The notes beneath the pieces are model-generated. The model saw only the letters and a program-made list of their open reading frames with translations. It ran no database searches and was not told the DNA's origin. The position numbers and the translations under genes are program-made. Shown here one piece after another: positions 35,528-46,826 of a stretch of DNA of 64,000 nucleotides. Position 1 is the stretch's first letter, and each line of letters begins with the position of its first letter. Source of the stretch: Verticillium longisporum. Taxonomy: Eukaryota > Ascomycota > Sordariomycetes > Glomerellales > Plectosphaerellaceae. Location of the stretch: contig JAETXT010000001.1 of assembly GCA_019188255.1 (NCBI GenBank), positions 2,170,001 through 2,234,000 of the forward strand, given 5' to 3'.

Positions 35528-36153
35528 CCCTTCCTCTCCCCATGGCCCATGGTCAGACCCATCTCAGACGCGAGCTAGCATTTGCGCCGGATGCATCCTT
35601 CCCATGAGCCCTTGTACCAGGAACTTATACCATCTGCGCTTCTCGCCCTGAAACCCCTTTGCCGGCCGGCACCGGGGACCCTACATAGTACGCCTGTTAC
35701 CAAGTATGTATGTACATGCAGAAAGCTCAACACTGATAAATCGATCTATATCATGCCAATGGGTCCTCCCCGACTGCCTACCCCTGCCGCACACCCCGTA
35801 AACGTAAGGTATTCCCCAGAAGTAGAGTACGACGACTGGCACCGACACCTCACACATATATACCTATACCGCGAACCTCAACACAACATAAACGAACAAG
35901 AACCCCTCTTTCCTTTCGCTCGATAACCTCCAAGTTCTTCAGCTCCTGCGACCCAACCTTCCATCACATCACCTCACTTGACCTCTCACTTTCACCTGCC
36001 CTCTACCACACACCCCCACCCCTTCTTCTCCATTCACAGTCTTCTTTTTTTTTCTTTCCCACCACCCACTGTTCACGGGCGCGAATACACTTACGCGCAC
36101 GCATACGAACACGTACCCGCACGAACATCCACACATAAAAAGAACTGCTCGCC

Positions 36154-37909
36154 ATGACACGATCCTCTTCCGCAGAGCCCGCCAAGGGTACCAAGAGAAA
36201 GGGTAAGCAGCCCCCCCCTCCTCCATCCTTCTTCATCCGCCCCGCACCAGAGAGCTCTTCCCCACGGGCGGATCACGACCGCATCATGATGGTATGGAGT
36301 AAGACTGACTCGAACAACTCTTCAGGCACGAGGAGCGTCTCGACATTGAACCCCGCCCAGTTGGCGCGCAAGAGAGCCAACGACCGAGAGGCCCAGCGAG
36401 CCATTCGCGCGCGCACCAAGGAACACATCGAGAGGCTGGAGCAACAGCTCGCCGATCTGCAAAGCGAGCGAGGCGGAGACCAGTCGCAGACTATTCAAGA
36501 ACTCACCCGGAGGAATAGAGCCCTCGAGGAGGAGATCTACCGCCTCAGGGAGGCCGCAGGACAGCCCACCGGCCACTCGTACCCCAACTCGGGTATGCTC
36601 CCCATGAACCTACAACACGCCCACATGGCGCAGCCCCAGCCCAGCGATCAACTCGCTAACACGATGATGATGATGCCCAGTCTACGACGACAACCTGAGC
36701 TCTGTCAGCGGGGCCATACCGAGCCCGCGATCATCCCCGTTCCCGGCGTCAGGTGGCTATAGCGGCATGCCCGAGCTGGGACCCTCTTACGTGCCTCTCC
36801 CTGATGCCTCGGAGTCGTGGGGTCCTGGCGTCTCGGTGCCCTCCAACGTCTCGAGCCCGTCGTCCTCCGCCAATACTGACGAGTACGGCGGCGCCTACAT
36901 CCCAACGAGCATCCCGGCACCGATGATGGAAGCGAGGAGCGTCCCCGCCAAGATGGATTATGACGATGTAGACTCTGGTAAGCAACGCACGCCAACGGCG
37001 TACGTGCAACGCAATCCTGAGACGCTAACCACCCAGTCCGCAGACGCTGGCTACCCTCTCTCGCATCATCGCAGCCAGGTGGGCGCCAACGGCTACCTGC
37101 CTCACGAGCCATGGAATATGTACCCGGCCCTGTACTACCAGCAGCAGCCGTCAGCCCACTGATTCGGCAGCCGGGCACGTCTTTTGGGAAATGCCGTCCC
37201 TTGTCCTAGCGCCTACCTGCGCTGCCGACCAGTGGATCATCAGTTTCACACACGACTGCCGCCGGCTCGCGCAAACGAAAAACATTGACGCGCTTCTCCG
37301 ACCTCCGCGTGTCAACTTGAAGACACTCCTCGAGTATAATCCGCCTTCGCCAACGCACCCAGCACCGCGAATCCACATTGCCGACCTCGAAAGTGCCCTC
37401 GACGTGAACAGTGCCGGTTCAGGCGCCGCGCCGCACCCTCTGGCCGAGCTGATAACGGCACTCGTCGATAAGGCCGGCATGGCCAATGTGGTGGAGCGTC
37501 TCGCCCTGTTCCTCCCCGTCCAGCGTGTCGTGGCTTGGTTGGCACAGCCCACCCGCGAGTCCTACAACGCCCTCGTCCTCAACTACGCCCCCGACCCAGC
37601 CAGCTCACGGTCCCTCACCCACAATGGGTGGACTTTGTGCTGCAAGGTCCTCTGCGCGACGCCATTATTGAGCGACAGGATGTATACGCCACAGAAGAGT
37701 TTCAGAACATCTACGCTAATAGCCTTCGCCTCCTCAATTGGCCAGGTCGCCCGGTGGACGCGATCAACATGGACCCGACGACGGGCGAGGTGTGGCTCAA
37801 CGACACGTTTGCCGCACATGCTCTACGGATTGAAAATTGGCGCATGCACGAGACTTTTGTCCGGCGCTATCCTGAGCTTCGCGGCTTTGTAGAGCTTACA
37901 GAGTCCTGA
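36154..37909 (+). CDS. bZIP transcription factor with DUF3425 domain, frame-broken
   Basis: Nuclear DNA-binding regulator. Exons 36154-36202, 36326-36592 and 36681-36977 are clear. The basic region is RKRANDREAQRAIRARTKEHIERLE, an atypical fungal form, followed by leucine-zipper heptads (LEQQLADLQ to LEEEIYRL). The DUF3425 part follows at 37171-37909 (FWEMPSLVLAPTCAADQW, WPGRPVDAINMDPTTGE). Two joints are problematic. After 36977, either a 66-bp intron leads to 37044 and a TGA at 37160-37162 (243 residues, no DUF3425), or a 195-bp intron ending at 37170 joins DUF3425 in frame. Then the frame slips at the C5 run 37588-37592, just before RPSQLTVPHPQWVDF. With the long intron and one C restored the product is 450 residues. 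Targets are unknown. Confidence 0.8.
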
Positions 37910-39320
37910 TACAAGACTGAGAGTCTACAGTATACCTAAGCTTGTTTCGCTTCTTCTGTTACGATTCCACTTTGTCTATCTTATCAGCTCGAAATGCCAT
38001 CTGTGTTTCCTCATTTTTTATCCCTGTCCTGCGAATTCCATGACGCCGCATGTATTCCTGGTGTGTCTTTGCGCGTGCTCTATCTAGACATAGACTTTCT
38101 GCTTTCACCCTGACTGCACGTATCGAGAGGGGGTGGTACGATCTGGAATAGGTTTTTTTTTTCTTTCCTCAGAGGGTTACACAACCCCTTGCACAGTCGC
38201 AGGGGTTTGGACACGCTGAAGCGTGGAGGCATCTCGTCTATGTTGGTCCGCTCACGTTTCTTGTTCCAACGCTCTTCTCCGTTGTCTTGGCCGCGGTGGA
38301 CAAGAGGTTCCAAAAACGAACCCAGACAGGGCGGGGCGGGCATAGACGGGGAATGGACGGGGACGGCGTAGCCGGTGGCCGGCAGCAATCGGAGGGGTCT
38401 CGAGGTACTTGTTCGCAGGTGATGACCCCCCTCCCCTCCCCCCCCCCGGATGCGGGAGCAGCGCCTTGGCGCGCTGGCCATATGCATAGAGTTTGACACA
38501 CTTGACTGGATTCGGGGGTGGGGGGCAGGGAGGAGGGATAGCAATGGGGGTAAGGGAGGGAATGCAAGAGATTGAGAACTGACGACCATCATGACCCCCG
38601 TGTCATCGTTGGGATTGAATGCTACACTATGCACAAACTTTCCACTGTCTCCCAACGAACACGTCGCATTGTGCGCTTCGCTCTGTCCATGCGTCCTCTA
38701 CGCTGCGCCGCATGGCGCTTCGTCTTACCGTCCCCAGTGCCGCCCCCAATAGGTGAGTTTTAGGGTCGCAGGTACCTTTACATACATGAATGGCTGCCAA
38801 GTGACCTGCGCCACCCCCAGCTGCGTATGTTGAATGAAGCAAAGGCTCTGCCGGCATTCCCGATCGGCAGCATGAGGTCATCATTCGAGATTTCGGGAAG
38901 AGGGGGGGGGAGACGGGATTGCCGCAACACCAAGAGCTCGCAAGACAGAGCAAGGAAATGGAAGAAGGGGACCAGGAGGGGGAAGGGGGATTGGTCGATG
39001 AGGAAAGGGACGGGCGTTGTGACTGAATGCGTGTATGCTTGGAACGGGCGTTCACCGAGTGTCCTGTGGTGGCAGCAGCGCTTAAGCGGCGCGAATCCGC
39101 ATAACGCTGTTATTATGGGAGGTGGGTTGGCGCTTCACTCTAACAGATACAGCGACATCCACGACAGGTTTCGCGTACATAACGCTTTGGTTCTGTGCGC
39201 AGAATGGGATTGCGTGTAGATCGGCCTTTCGGGCTGATTCCAAACTCTCTCGTATCGTCTGATCAACATCTCTATTTCTTTCTCACCCACAATCTCGTGC
39301 GCCGTCTTGTTCCAATTAAT

Positions 39321-39352
39321 CCCCTCTCCCCTCTCCCCTCTCCCCTCCCCCT
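39321..39352. repeat. CCCTCTC tandem repeat
   Basis: About four copies of a seven-base CCCTCTC unit; polypyrimidine on the plus strand. Confidence 0.85.
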
Positions 39353-40304
39353 GCCATATTCTGCTGTATCGTAGTGGGTTCTCGGCTAGGTTTGGGAGGA
39401 CCAATGATTTCGAAGTGCGTATATTGTTGATGGATGAATGAGCTGACGAGTGCATCATGACAGTCGTCATCTCAACGGGAGCAAGTCGGAGGGGAGAAGG
39501 ACTGTAATTCGTGATCCCTGCCTGGCATGTACTTGTAATACCAGCCACCCCTGGCTCTCTGTCTTTGTTGTTCGTGTCTCTATCCCCTCACTACCCGTCT
39601 CCATGGTTGGAGAAATCTCCCCAAAACCATCAAGCTCCCGTTCCCGTGCCGTGAAAAACGGCTTGGTTCCGTGCTGAAGATGGTCGCACCACATGGTGGC
39701 ATGGGGACGAATCGGGACGCCGAAAGTCAACGGGTGGTTGTCGGCCACATGGGAGGTTGGTGTGTCCCCCCCCCCTTCCCCTCCTGCGGAAGTAAAAAAG
39801 AGCCGTGGCCTGGGTGAGTAAATGGTTCTGTAAGCGACAGTTGAAGGGAGGGGCAGGGGTCGCGGACGGCAGGATGGGTAACCTTGACCGGGGGGTGGAT
39901 GGACATTGGCGTCTGCGGGCTCGGACGCGATGATGGGGTCGAAACCTACCTAGGTACAGGGCTTCACACAATGGGGAGACCAGGGGGTGGGGCCTTGGCG
40001 CACCTCACTTCAGCTCTGTGTTGGGTACGAAGGGTCGGCAGTGCAGCAGGCCTTTGCTAGGCTGTTAAGCGTTCATGAGAACTATTCATGACAACGCTCA
40101 ATATGAGTGCCCTTGCAACGCTCTGGGATGATGTGGGAAACGCAACGTAACGCTATGGCACATCGGCGGGTGGCCTTGTGGGGGTTTCCCAACGTCTGGG
40201 TCTGGTTTCCACGATATGTTTGCCGTGTTGGACATGGTGGATGGGACCAGCTATGGTGTTCAACCCATCGCATGCCGCCATGTCTCTTCTCAGTATGCGT
40301 TTCC

Positions 40305-40326
40305 CACACACACACACACACACACA
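40305..40326. repeat. (CA)11 microsatellite
   Basis: A perfect CA dinucleotide array, directly visible. Confidence 0.95.
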
Positions 40327-41272
40327 GAAGACATAGAAGTGTTTGGGGCATTATCGGCGATCCTGTTTTGTTGACGCCGGCAGTCGTGTGCGCGCCGATC
40401 GCCGGCACTATCATGCCAAGCTCGTCCTTGGCTTTCGCGTGCCCCAAGGAACTATCGACTTTGCGAGAGTGAGCATAAGGGATAGAGAGAATGAAAGAGA
40501 TGTACAGTTGTCACCCGCTTCTCGTCTCCATAGCCCAAGCTTTCTCCCCCCCTTCATTTGTGTTCATCATGTGGGCCTTGAAGAGGGGCCACTTGTTTAT
40601 CTTTTCCCGCATCAGTGCCCTGCGCCTGGGCGAGTACGTTTGTGCTAGGGCGCAAGTGGTCCGTGGCTGCCTGTAGGCGGCTGCTGTTCTTGGGCTGGCG
40701 CTTTTATATGGATGGACCGAGAGATGGAGAAATGAGATGTCGTCAAACCCATCATCAAGTTGAGTCGTTGATAGTGTTGGCGTGATGGCTATGTAGGGCG
40801 AGACGGGGCTGGCCAAGGACCAGGTAGGACAAGACGAGGACATGTAGCTAATAGAAGGTAAGGCAGGCAGGGTAACAGACAAGGCCGGACAGGGCAGGGT
40901 TTGGCCAGGCGTCGGGTTGATGTCATGTCACAGATGATGTTCCATTCCGTGCGATCTTGGCTGGATCTGTCTTTGGCCAGGACAACGCGATGCCATATCC
41001 ATAGACCTTGGTGGTGCTTAGGTGGTTGTACATGGTAGATGTAGGGGCCTTCCGCCCCCTGGCCCCGGTCAGCTTCCCAAGCGGGCCCCCTTCCCCTTCC
41101 CAAAGACTGGTGAGGAGCTCAGCGGTAGCGTCACAGCCAGCCCTAGGGTGGGGTCCGATTCTGTTTGCTGGGGGAGACGCCGAGAATGATCTGTGTCGCC
41201 GCGCCCGTATCCGTTTCCCTCACTGCTAGTGCGAGCAGAGGAGCTTTCGCCTTTGACATTGAAAGCGCTGTG

Positions 41273-41306
41273 CAAGAACGCTCAGCAAGAACGCTCAGCG
41301 TTCTTG
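41273..41306. repeat. Duplicated 13-mer with inverted copy
   Basis: CAAGAACGCTCAG occurs twice in tandem (41273-41285, 41286-41298) and the second copy runs into its inverse complement, so 41286-41306 is a 21-nt palindrome with a single central base. It can form a hairpin. No adjacent gene needs a terminator. Confidence 0.85.
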
Positions 41307-43497
41307 TGAGGTGGGGATGAAGTGCGGTAGTGAGGGAAGGATCGAGCGAGGTGGGGGGTAGGAGGCAGGCGCCACGCTGGTCTCGCTACAGACGCACATG
41401 GCCTATTTTGGCGACCTCTGCAAATCATCCATCCTTGACTTCGAAACAAATCGGATCTCATGAACCCCATCACGGCACATAAGCAACTCGTCGCAAGACT
41501 TGCGACATTGTTATCGGGATCAACAGCGGCAGCACGACAGCCGGGTCGCGACGACCTCGGACCCGACCCGTTCCTCCGTGACGGCACCCAGCAGCTGTCA
41601 TCTGCCCTGCCTCCGGCTAGCTGCCTATCCTATCCGACCGACGGGTGCACCTACTAGTTCTCTGGCGCTCATGCAAGGCCGATCACCACATGCAAGACAG
41701 GGGAACTTTTGAACGGTGGTGAAAGCTGACCTCACTAACAGGCAACCCCAAGGGACCCTAGGTGCTACGATGTACGATGACAGATACAATGTGCATGCGC
41801 ACCCAGCCATCGGCAGGCCAAACCAGGCCAGGACAAGCGTACTCTTGAACAGACGGACAGACATGCAGGTGCACATGCGTTCTGCCATGCCAGGCACCGG
41901 CACCCAGGCGTTCCGACTACCGGACGAGATCCGGCACACATGCCAAGGCAGCGGTGCCCTTGACGCTCTTCGCTCAGTGCGCTACCAGAGAGCGTGGAAT
42001 GATGTTCATCAGGGGTCTTGTGTTCTTCGTTCTGCACGCTTCCTGTCCGCCGGGTACCCTGTTCCCATCTGTGGCCCTTGCTCTTACCCTGGCGCGGTTC
42101 CATGTCCGGCCCTTTCATGGGGACCCTGCCTTCACCGTTCTGATCATTGCGCACACTGTTTGCCTATTACTGCCTGGCTTGGCAATATACGACCTCCTTG
42201 ATCATACGTAAACGTCTTGTGCAACTAATAAGTCTCCATCCACAGCTGGTGCTTCTGTCGCACTGCCATCTTCATCCCGGATCTCACCGAAAGTAGACAC
42301 GGCTTTCTCCCCGTTTCAACCACACTGCCAGTACATAGTACGTACTGTACAATAGGGTACCAGGTCGAGTCATACCCCGCAGCACCCCAAACGAAGCTTT
42401 CTGGGCATGGCAATCGAATTTGGGGGGGGGGGTGGCAGGAAGCTATCCTGTACAAGCAATTGCCTGCCAGTCGCAACTCCCGCTCGGACAGTGATCCTAG
42501 TTGACACGGAACCGTCAACGCCGGGTGTTGGTTCATGGGGGCTGAGAACACAGCCCTGTCTGATTGGGCTTGGTCTAGTTCTCCTTGTCCGTCGTTCATC
42601 TTTACGACGCTTTTGGACGAGTTGCGCAAACAAATGCCTGACGATGAAGACTAACGGCAGGGCAGGACAGCAGGATCTCAACAACTGCATCGGTGCTTCG
42701 GACAAAAGACCTGGCAGCGAGATGACCAAGCAGCAAAGACAAACGGGCAAACGTCAAGACAGGGGCAAACGAGACAAGAAACGAAGCTCATCTTGTTGGT
42801 GCGTCGTCACCGCCGGCACCGCCGTACAATGTACTTAACGCAATCTGGTCCATCTGCCTTTTCACTGTTACACATGGACACATAGAAAGAATGCCCTCAA
42901 ATGTCCTCGTTTGCTTCTCCACCATTCTGTTTCTTCGATTCAACATCGCGGCTCCAGCCTGCCTTGAGTCGCCGACCCCGCCGCACCACACCGCAATTTG
43001 GTTAGTACATGTACATCATTTACTGCCTTACGCCTTGTAAGGAACTGTCTCGTCTCGTCTCGTCCATCGGTGATGGTGTGGTGTCAGTGTTTCCTTTTCG
43101 GATGCCGGTTCTCGCTGATGCAGCTCGATCCGTTCTACATGTATTTTGTGCCTCATCTTTACCTTGCCTGCCCGGATTTCTTGGCTGCTTGGTTATCGAA
43201 GTTTCGAAGCCTATAGGGAACAAAATAGACTTTGCGCCGTCGCTCCAGATTGATCACCTGGAATCCTCCCCCCGTCCTTGATCGTAAGGCCAGTATCCTC
43301 CCCCCTCCCCAAAAGACTGGCCCCCATACTCGTTTTGCCAGAGCCAATGCGTTACCGGGATCACGTCAAGGCACCCCCGCGTTGACAACTGTCTTGCCTG
43401 CCCTGAGGCCTGTTCCCTTTCTGGGATGCAGAGAAGCCCACCTTGTGCAGAAGGCCGTTACAGTGGCACCTCCTCACCAGGCATGTCCAGTCGGCAT

Positions 43498-43501
<4 letters not shown>

Positions 43502-43530
<29 letters not shown>
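43502..43530. repeat. (TG)n microsatellite
   Basis: A perfect 29-nt TG dinucleotide array, directly visible. Confidence 0.95.
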
Positions 43531-43532
<2 letters not shown>

Positions 43533-46500
43533 ACCGTTACATAACGTTGCTCATGCTCTCCCTTGTGGTGGGTTTGCAGCCCATGCATGCTGTCTACCAA
43601 TCGCCCACGTCTCGTCCACGTCTCGGACCATAAACAGAGAGCCTCAGCTTGATAAGTCTGTCGGCGGGTAGCAAACGGAACGGCACCTTGCAGCTCTCGG
43701 TTTCTGGCGGACCTGCGGGGGTTAGGCCGCCTGACGATGCGTCAAGAGGTCCGGGCTCATCAACGCCATTCTGCAGGCGAAGCCCTCCTTCCACCTCTTT
43801 GGTCCCCTCTAACGTCACTGAGACCCCTGGGCTCTTGGCCTCCGCTGGCCTTGTTGACGTTCTTGACGGAAGCTTCTCACGCGCAAGCCCTCTAGCATAG
43901 CTTTCTCCGTTGTCGGTGAAAAGGGGTGTCACCTTCTTCACAACAAGCGGCCCGTGGTTTACCGCCTCACCCCAGCTCCTCCCCCCTCTTGGCCTCATCA
44001 TTTCCCCGTCCAAGTTTGCGTGTCACCAGTGCGCACTCACTACGAGCTGCAGCGGCTGCTACCCGGTACCATGGGTTGTGGACTTGACAGCGCCGCTAAA
44101 AGTGGTATGGTCAAACATTAGACATCAAGCTCGCGCATGCTAGCCGACGCTGGGCACACTCGGCATTTTGTTAGGTCAACCAACGGTTGGGCGCGTCGCG
44201 CGACATCACGCGAGGAGGCTCAAGCCACAGAACTCCCTTTGAGATACAAGGCCGAGACCAAGACCCCAAAACAGGCTTCTTCGAAAGGACGCTAGGATGC
44301 GGAGAATCCCATGGACAGCCGGCATGCCCTTGTTCCATCTGCCGTCGCCACGCAATCACCAACTTGAACTTGTGCCCATCCACTGACCAAGCAGGGTAGC
44401 GCAGGGCTGGCGAGGCCGGCAAGCAGGGCACAGGGTCAGACAGAGATGACGAGCGAGAGCAAGCTGCGTTTGGTTGGACGTTTCTGGCACCTATTCATTC
44501 CTTACCAGCCGTAGCCCCTGCCAACTTGAAGGGAGATCTCCTTGAGGTACATGTGCTCGGTACGCTTCACCTGTTGTTTGCCATTCGGAATGGGGCCGAT
44601 GCCTACTTGGAACGCCATGTGTTCTGAGGGCAGCTGCTCGGTCCGTGCTTGAACAACATACGGAGAGAAACGGTTCCTCTCTCTCACCCCCTGTACATGC
44701 ATCTTCCTGTGCGTCTGCGAGAGTTCGCATCCATGCCTCGTTTGTCAGGAAATAACGCTTCTGGGTCGCAACAATGAAATGAAGCGGGTGGTTCTGCTGG
44801 CCGGGCTGATCTACATGTACTTGGCAGTTGCGATAGTGCGCAAGTGGTTCTCTTGACCTCTCGAGCGTCAACAGCCTGCCTTCGGGATATCCCATGAAGG
44901 ATGCCTCGGACGGTTGGCACGGTACGCTAGTGTGCCGTCACAGAGTAAGTGACAGCGGGACAATGGGGCTACCGTAGGGAGGAAGGGGGTAAACAACCTT
45001 GAGGCGCGGCTTAAGCAAGGGAGGCATGCGTCTTGGATGGTACGCAATACTGGCACTGGCCAGGAGATGAGAAAACTCATCAGTAATGTCGACGATCTTG
45101 GCTGTTGAGTAACCATCGATCTGGCCATCACCTAGCGATAGTAGCGATCGCTGCAACTCCAGTCATCCCTAACCCCTCCGCTTTCGTGGGGCGTGGTAAA
45201 TCGTGGACTAGGCCGGCGGGGAAGACGTTGTTGAGAGGGGACGGCGATGCGAGACGAGCAGGCTGGCCACCCCTGTTGACTCCATTTTCTCTTCGCTCAT
45301 TCTCTCGCGCAGTCCGTCAGCCACGGGAACGGGAACGGAAGGCTTTCCGTAGAGGGACGCGTATGTCTCTTTCCTGTGAGTGCGGATCCTGCGAACGGAT
45401 CGATCAGACTGTCGAGGGGGGGCTTGTCTACAAGCCCCCATGAATCCAGTGATGATCAATCATGGGAGAACAAGGTTTGTGCTGTGCACGGCATGCGCCG
45501 TGATTGCCATAAGCCATCCCCAAGAGAAACCAACAGGCACTGGCTGTTGTTCCCTTCGCGATAGTGTCGGTGGGGGGCCGTTCAAGGTTTGACGGTGGCC
45601 GTCGGGGAGAAGCCGCCAACCGCCAACATTCCCCGACCTCCGTCAACGTCATGGTCACACACACGGGTCAATAAATTGAGGTGTGGACGTGCCATCGTAC
45701 GTGCTCCGCAATCGTCTAGCTCATGCTGGCTGGCAGCCACGGACTTCAAGACACTTGAGGAGGGGGGGAGCGATGCTACCTTTGCAAGTCACTGCTCAAC
45801 CTGCTCGGTGTCGGGGGAGATGCGCATGATGAATGCACCGAGAAGACAACAGGAACAGCCTATTCGTAGTGAGGTGTCAAGCGACGTGTTGGGAGCGTGC
45901 GGAAGACGAAAGTTAGGCCGCCCGGGTCTTTGCTGCACTCTTCGTCCCTGGGCCCATTTTGGCTGGTCTGGCTGCCGTTGTGTGACGCGCTTTCGATAGC
46001 TCACATGACGGCGGTCGCCTTAGATCCCATCGACATGAAGACAAGACAATTTCGAGGCGCGCGGTCCAGGTGAGATCTCTTTTTCGACCCTTAAGTGGCC
46101 GTTAAACTGAGAGGGAGTCTAAAAGCCGGTCACAAACATTAAAAGGCGATGTGAAAGGAAGGGTTTGGCCACTTCGAGACTGCACTACAACCAAAGGGAT
46201 GCATGCGGGGTCTCGCGTGCCACCAGGACACAGGCGTGAGCTGTGAGCTTGGAGCCGTCACCTCCATCAGAGAAGATAGTTGGATCACGTGCCTGTCTTA
46301 TCGGTTATTGGGGGCTCGGCGTCGGCATGACCTCGCTTGAACGTCGGACAAGAATGAGGGGCGCCATGATGCTGAGGACATCAGCACCTTAGCCTAGGCA
46401 TTTACCCACGATGACTACTCCACTTGATGAGGAGAATAGACGGAATATCGGGACGTTGTTCAGGTAGCTCGCGGCCTTACAGCTTGCTCATTGGCCGCGC

Positions 46501-46826
46501 CGAAGAGAAAACATGACCAAGGCTTGTGGGCGGGCAGCCCCGCGCCGGCCAAGACCCGATTGCTGTCGGTCCCCGCGAAGGGGGCGGCGGGGAAACTGCC
46601 CGAGACTGGAGAAATCAAATGGACGCGGGTCACGACCGTGGAGTTCGTGCCTCATTGCCGCTGCCGCCTGCCTTTGGGCGTCACACAAGAAAAGGGATGT
46701 GAGTGATATAATAGGGTTGAGCTCTAGTCTTTCTTTGACAAGACCCAATGCCATGTTTCTCCTCATCCTACGTTTACCTCTCATCTGGACCGCCTGCTAG
46801 ACACCGCTCGTGTCATCTCCGCTACA

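Larger units (their letters stand above)
31729..36153. other. Gene-poor region, 4.4 kb, ending in the bZIP leader
   Basis: No gene recognised. The 244-codon open frame at 34585-35319 has no domain and a low-complexity translation. Features are an alternating GT/GC tract (34259-34294) and a CGTCGTCGCC trinucleotide tract (35484-35527). From about 35900 to 36150 the plus strand is C/T-rich and ends in a leader without obvious structure, typical of a long fungal 5'UTR for the downstream bZIP gene. Confidence 0.5.
37910..46826. other. Gene-poor region, 8.9 kb
   Basis: The largest gap. All open frames are under 165 codons, compositionally odd and without domains or credible splice partners. It holds (CA)11 at 40305-40326, a TG array at 43502-43530, a CCCTCTC tandem at 39321-39352, long C runs near 38430-38450, a TACCTAGGTA palindrome at 39947-39956, and a duplicated and inverted 13-mer at 41273-41306. 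I cannot exclude long non-coding RNA or fast-evolving secreted genes. Confidence 0.5.
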
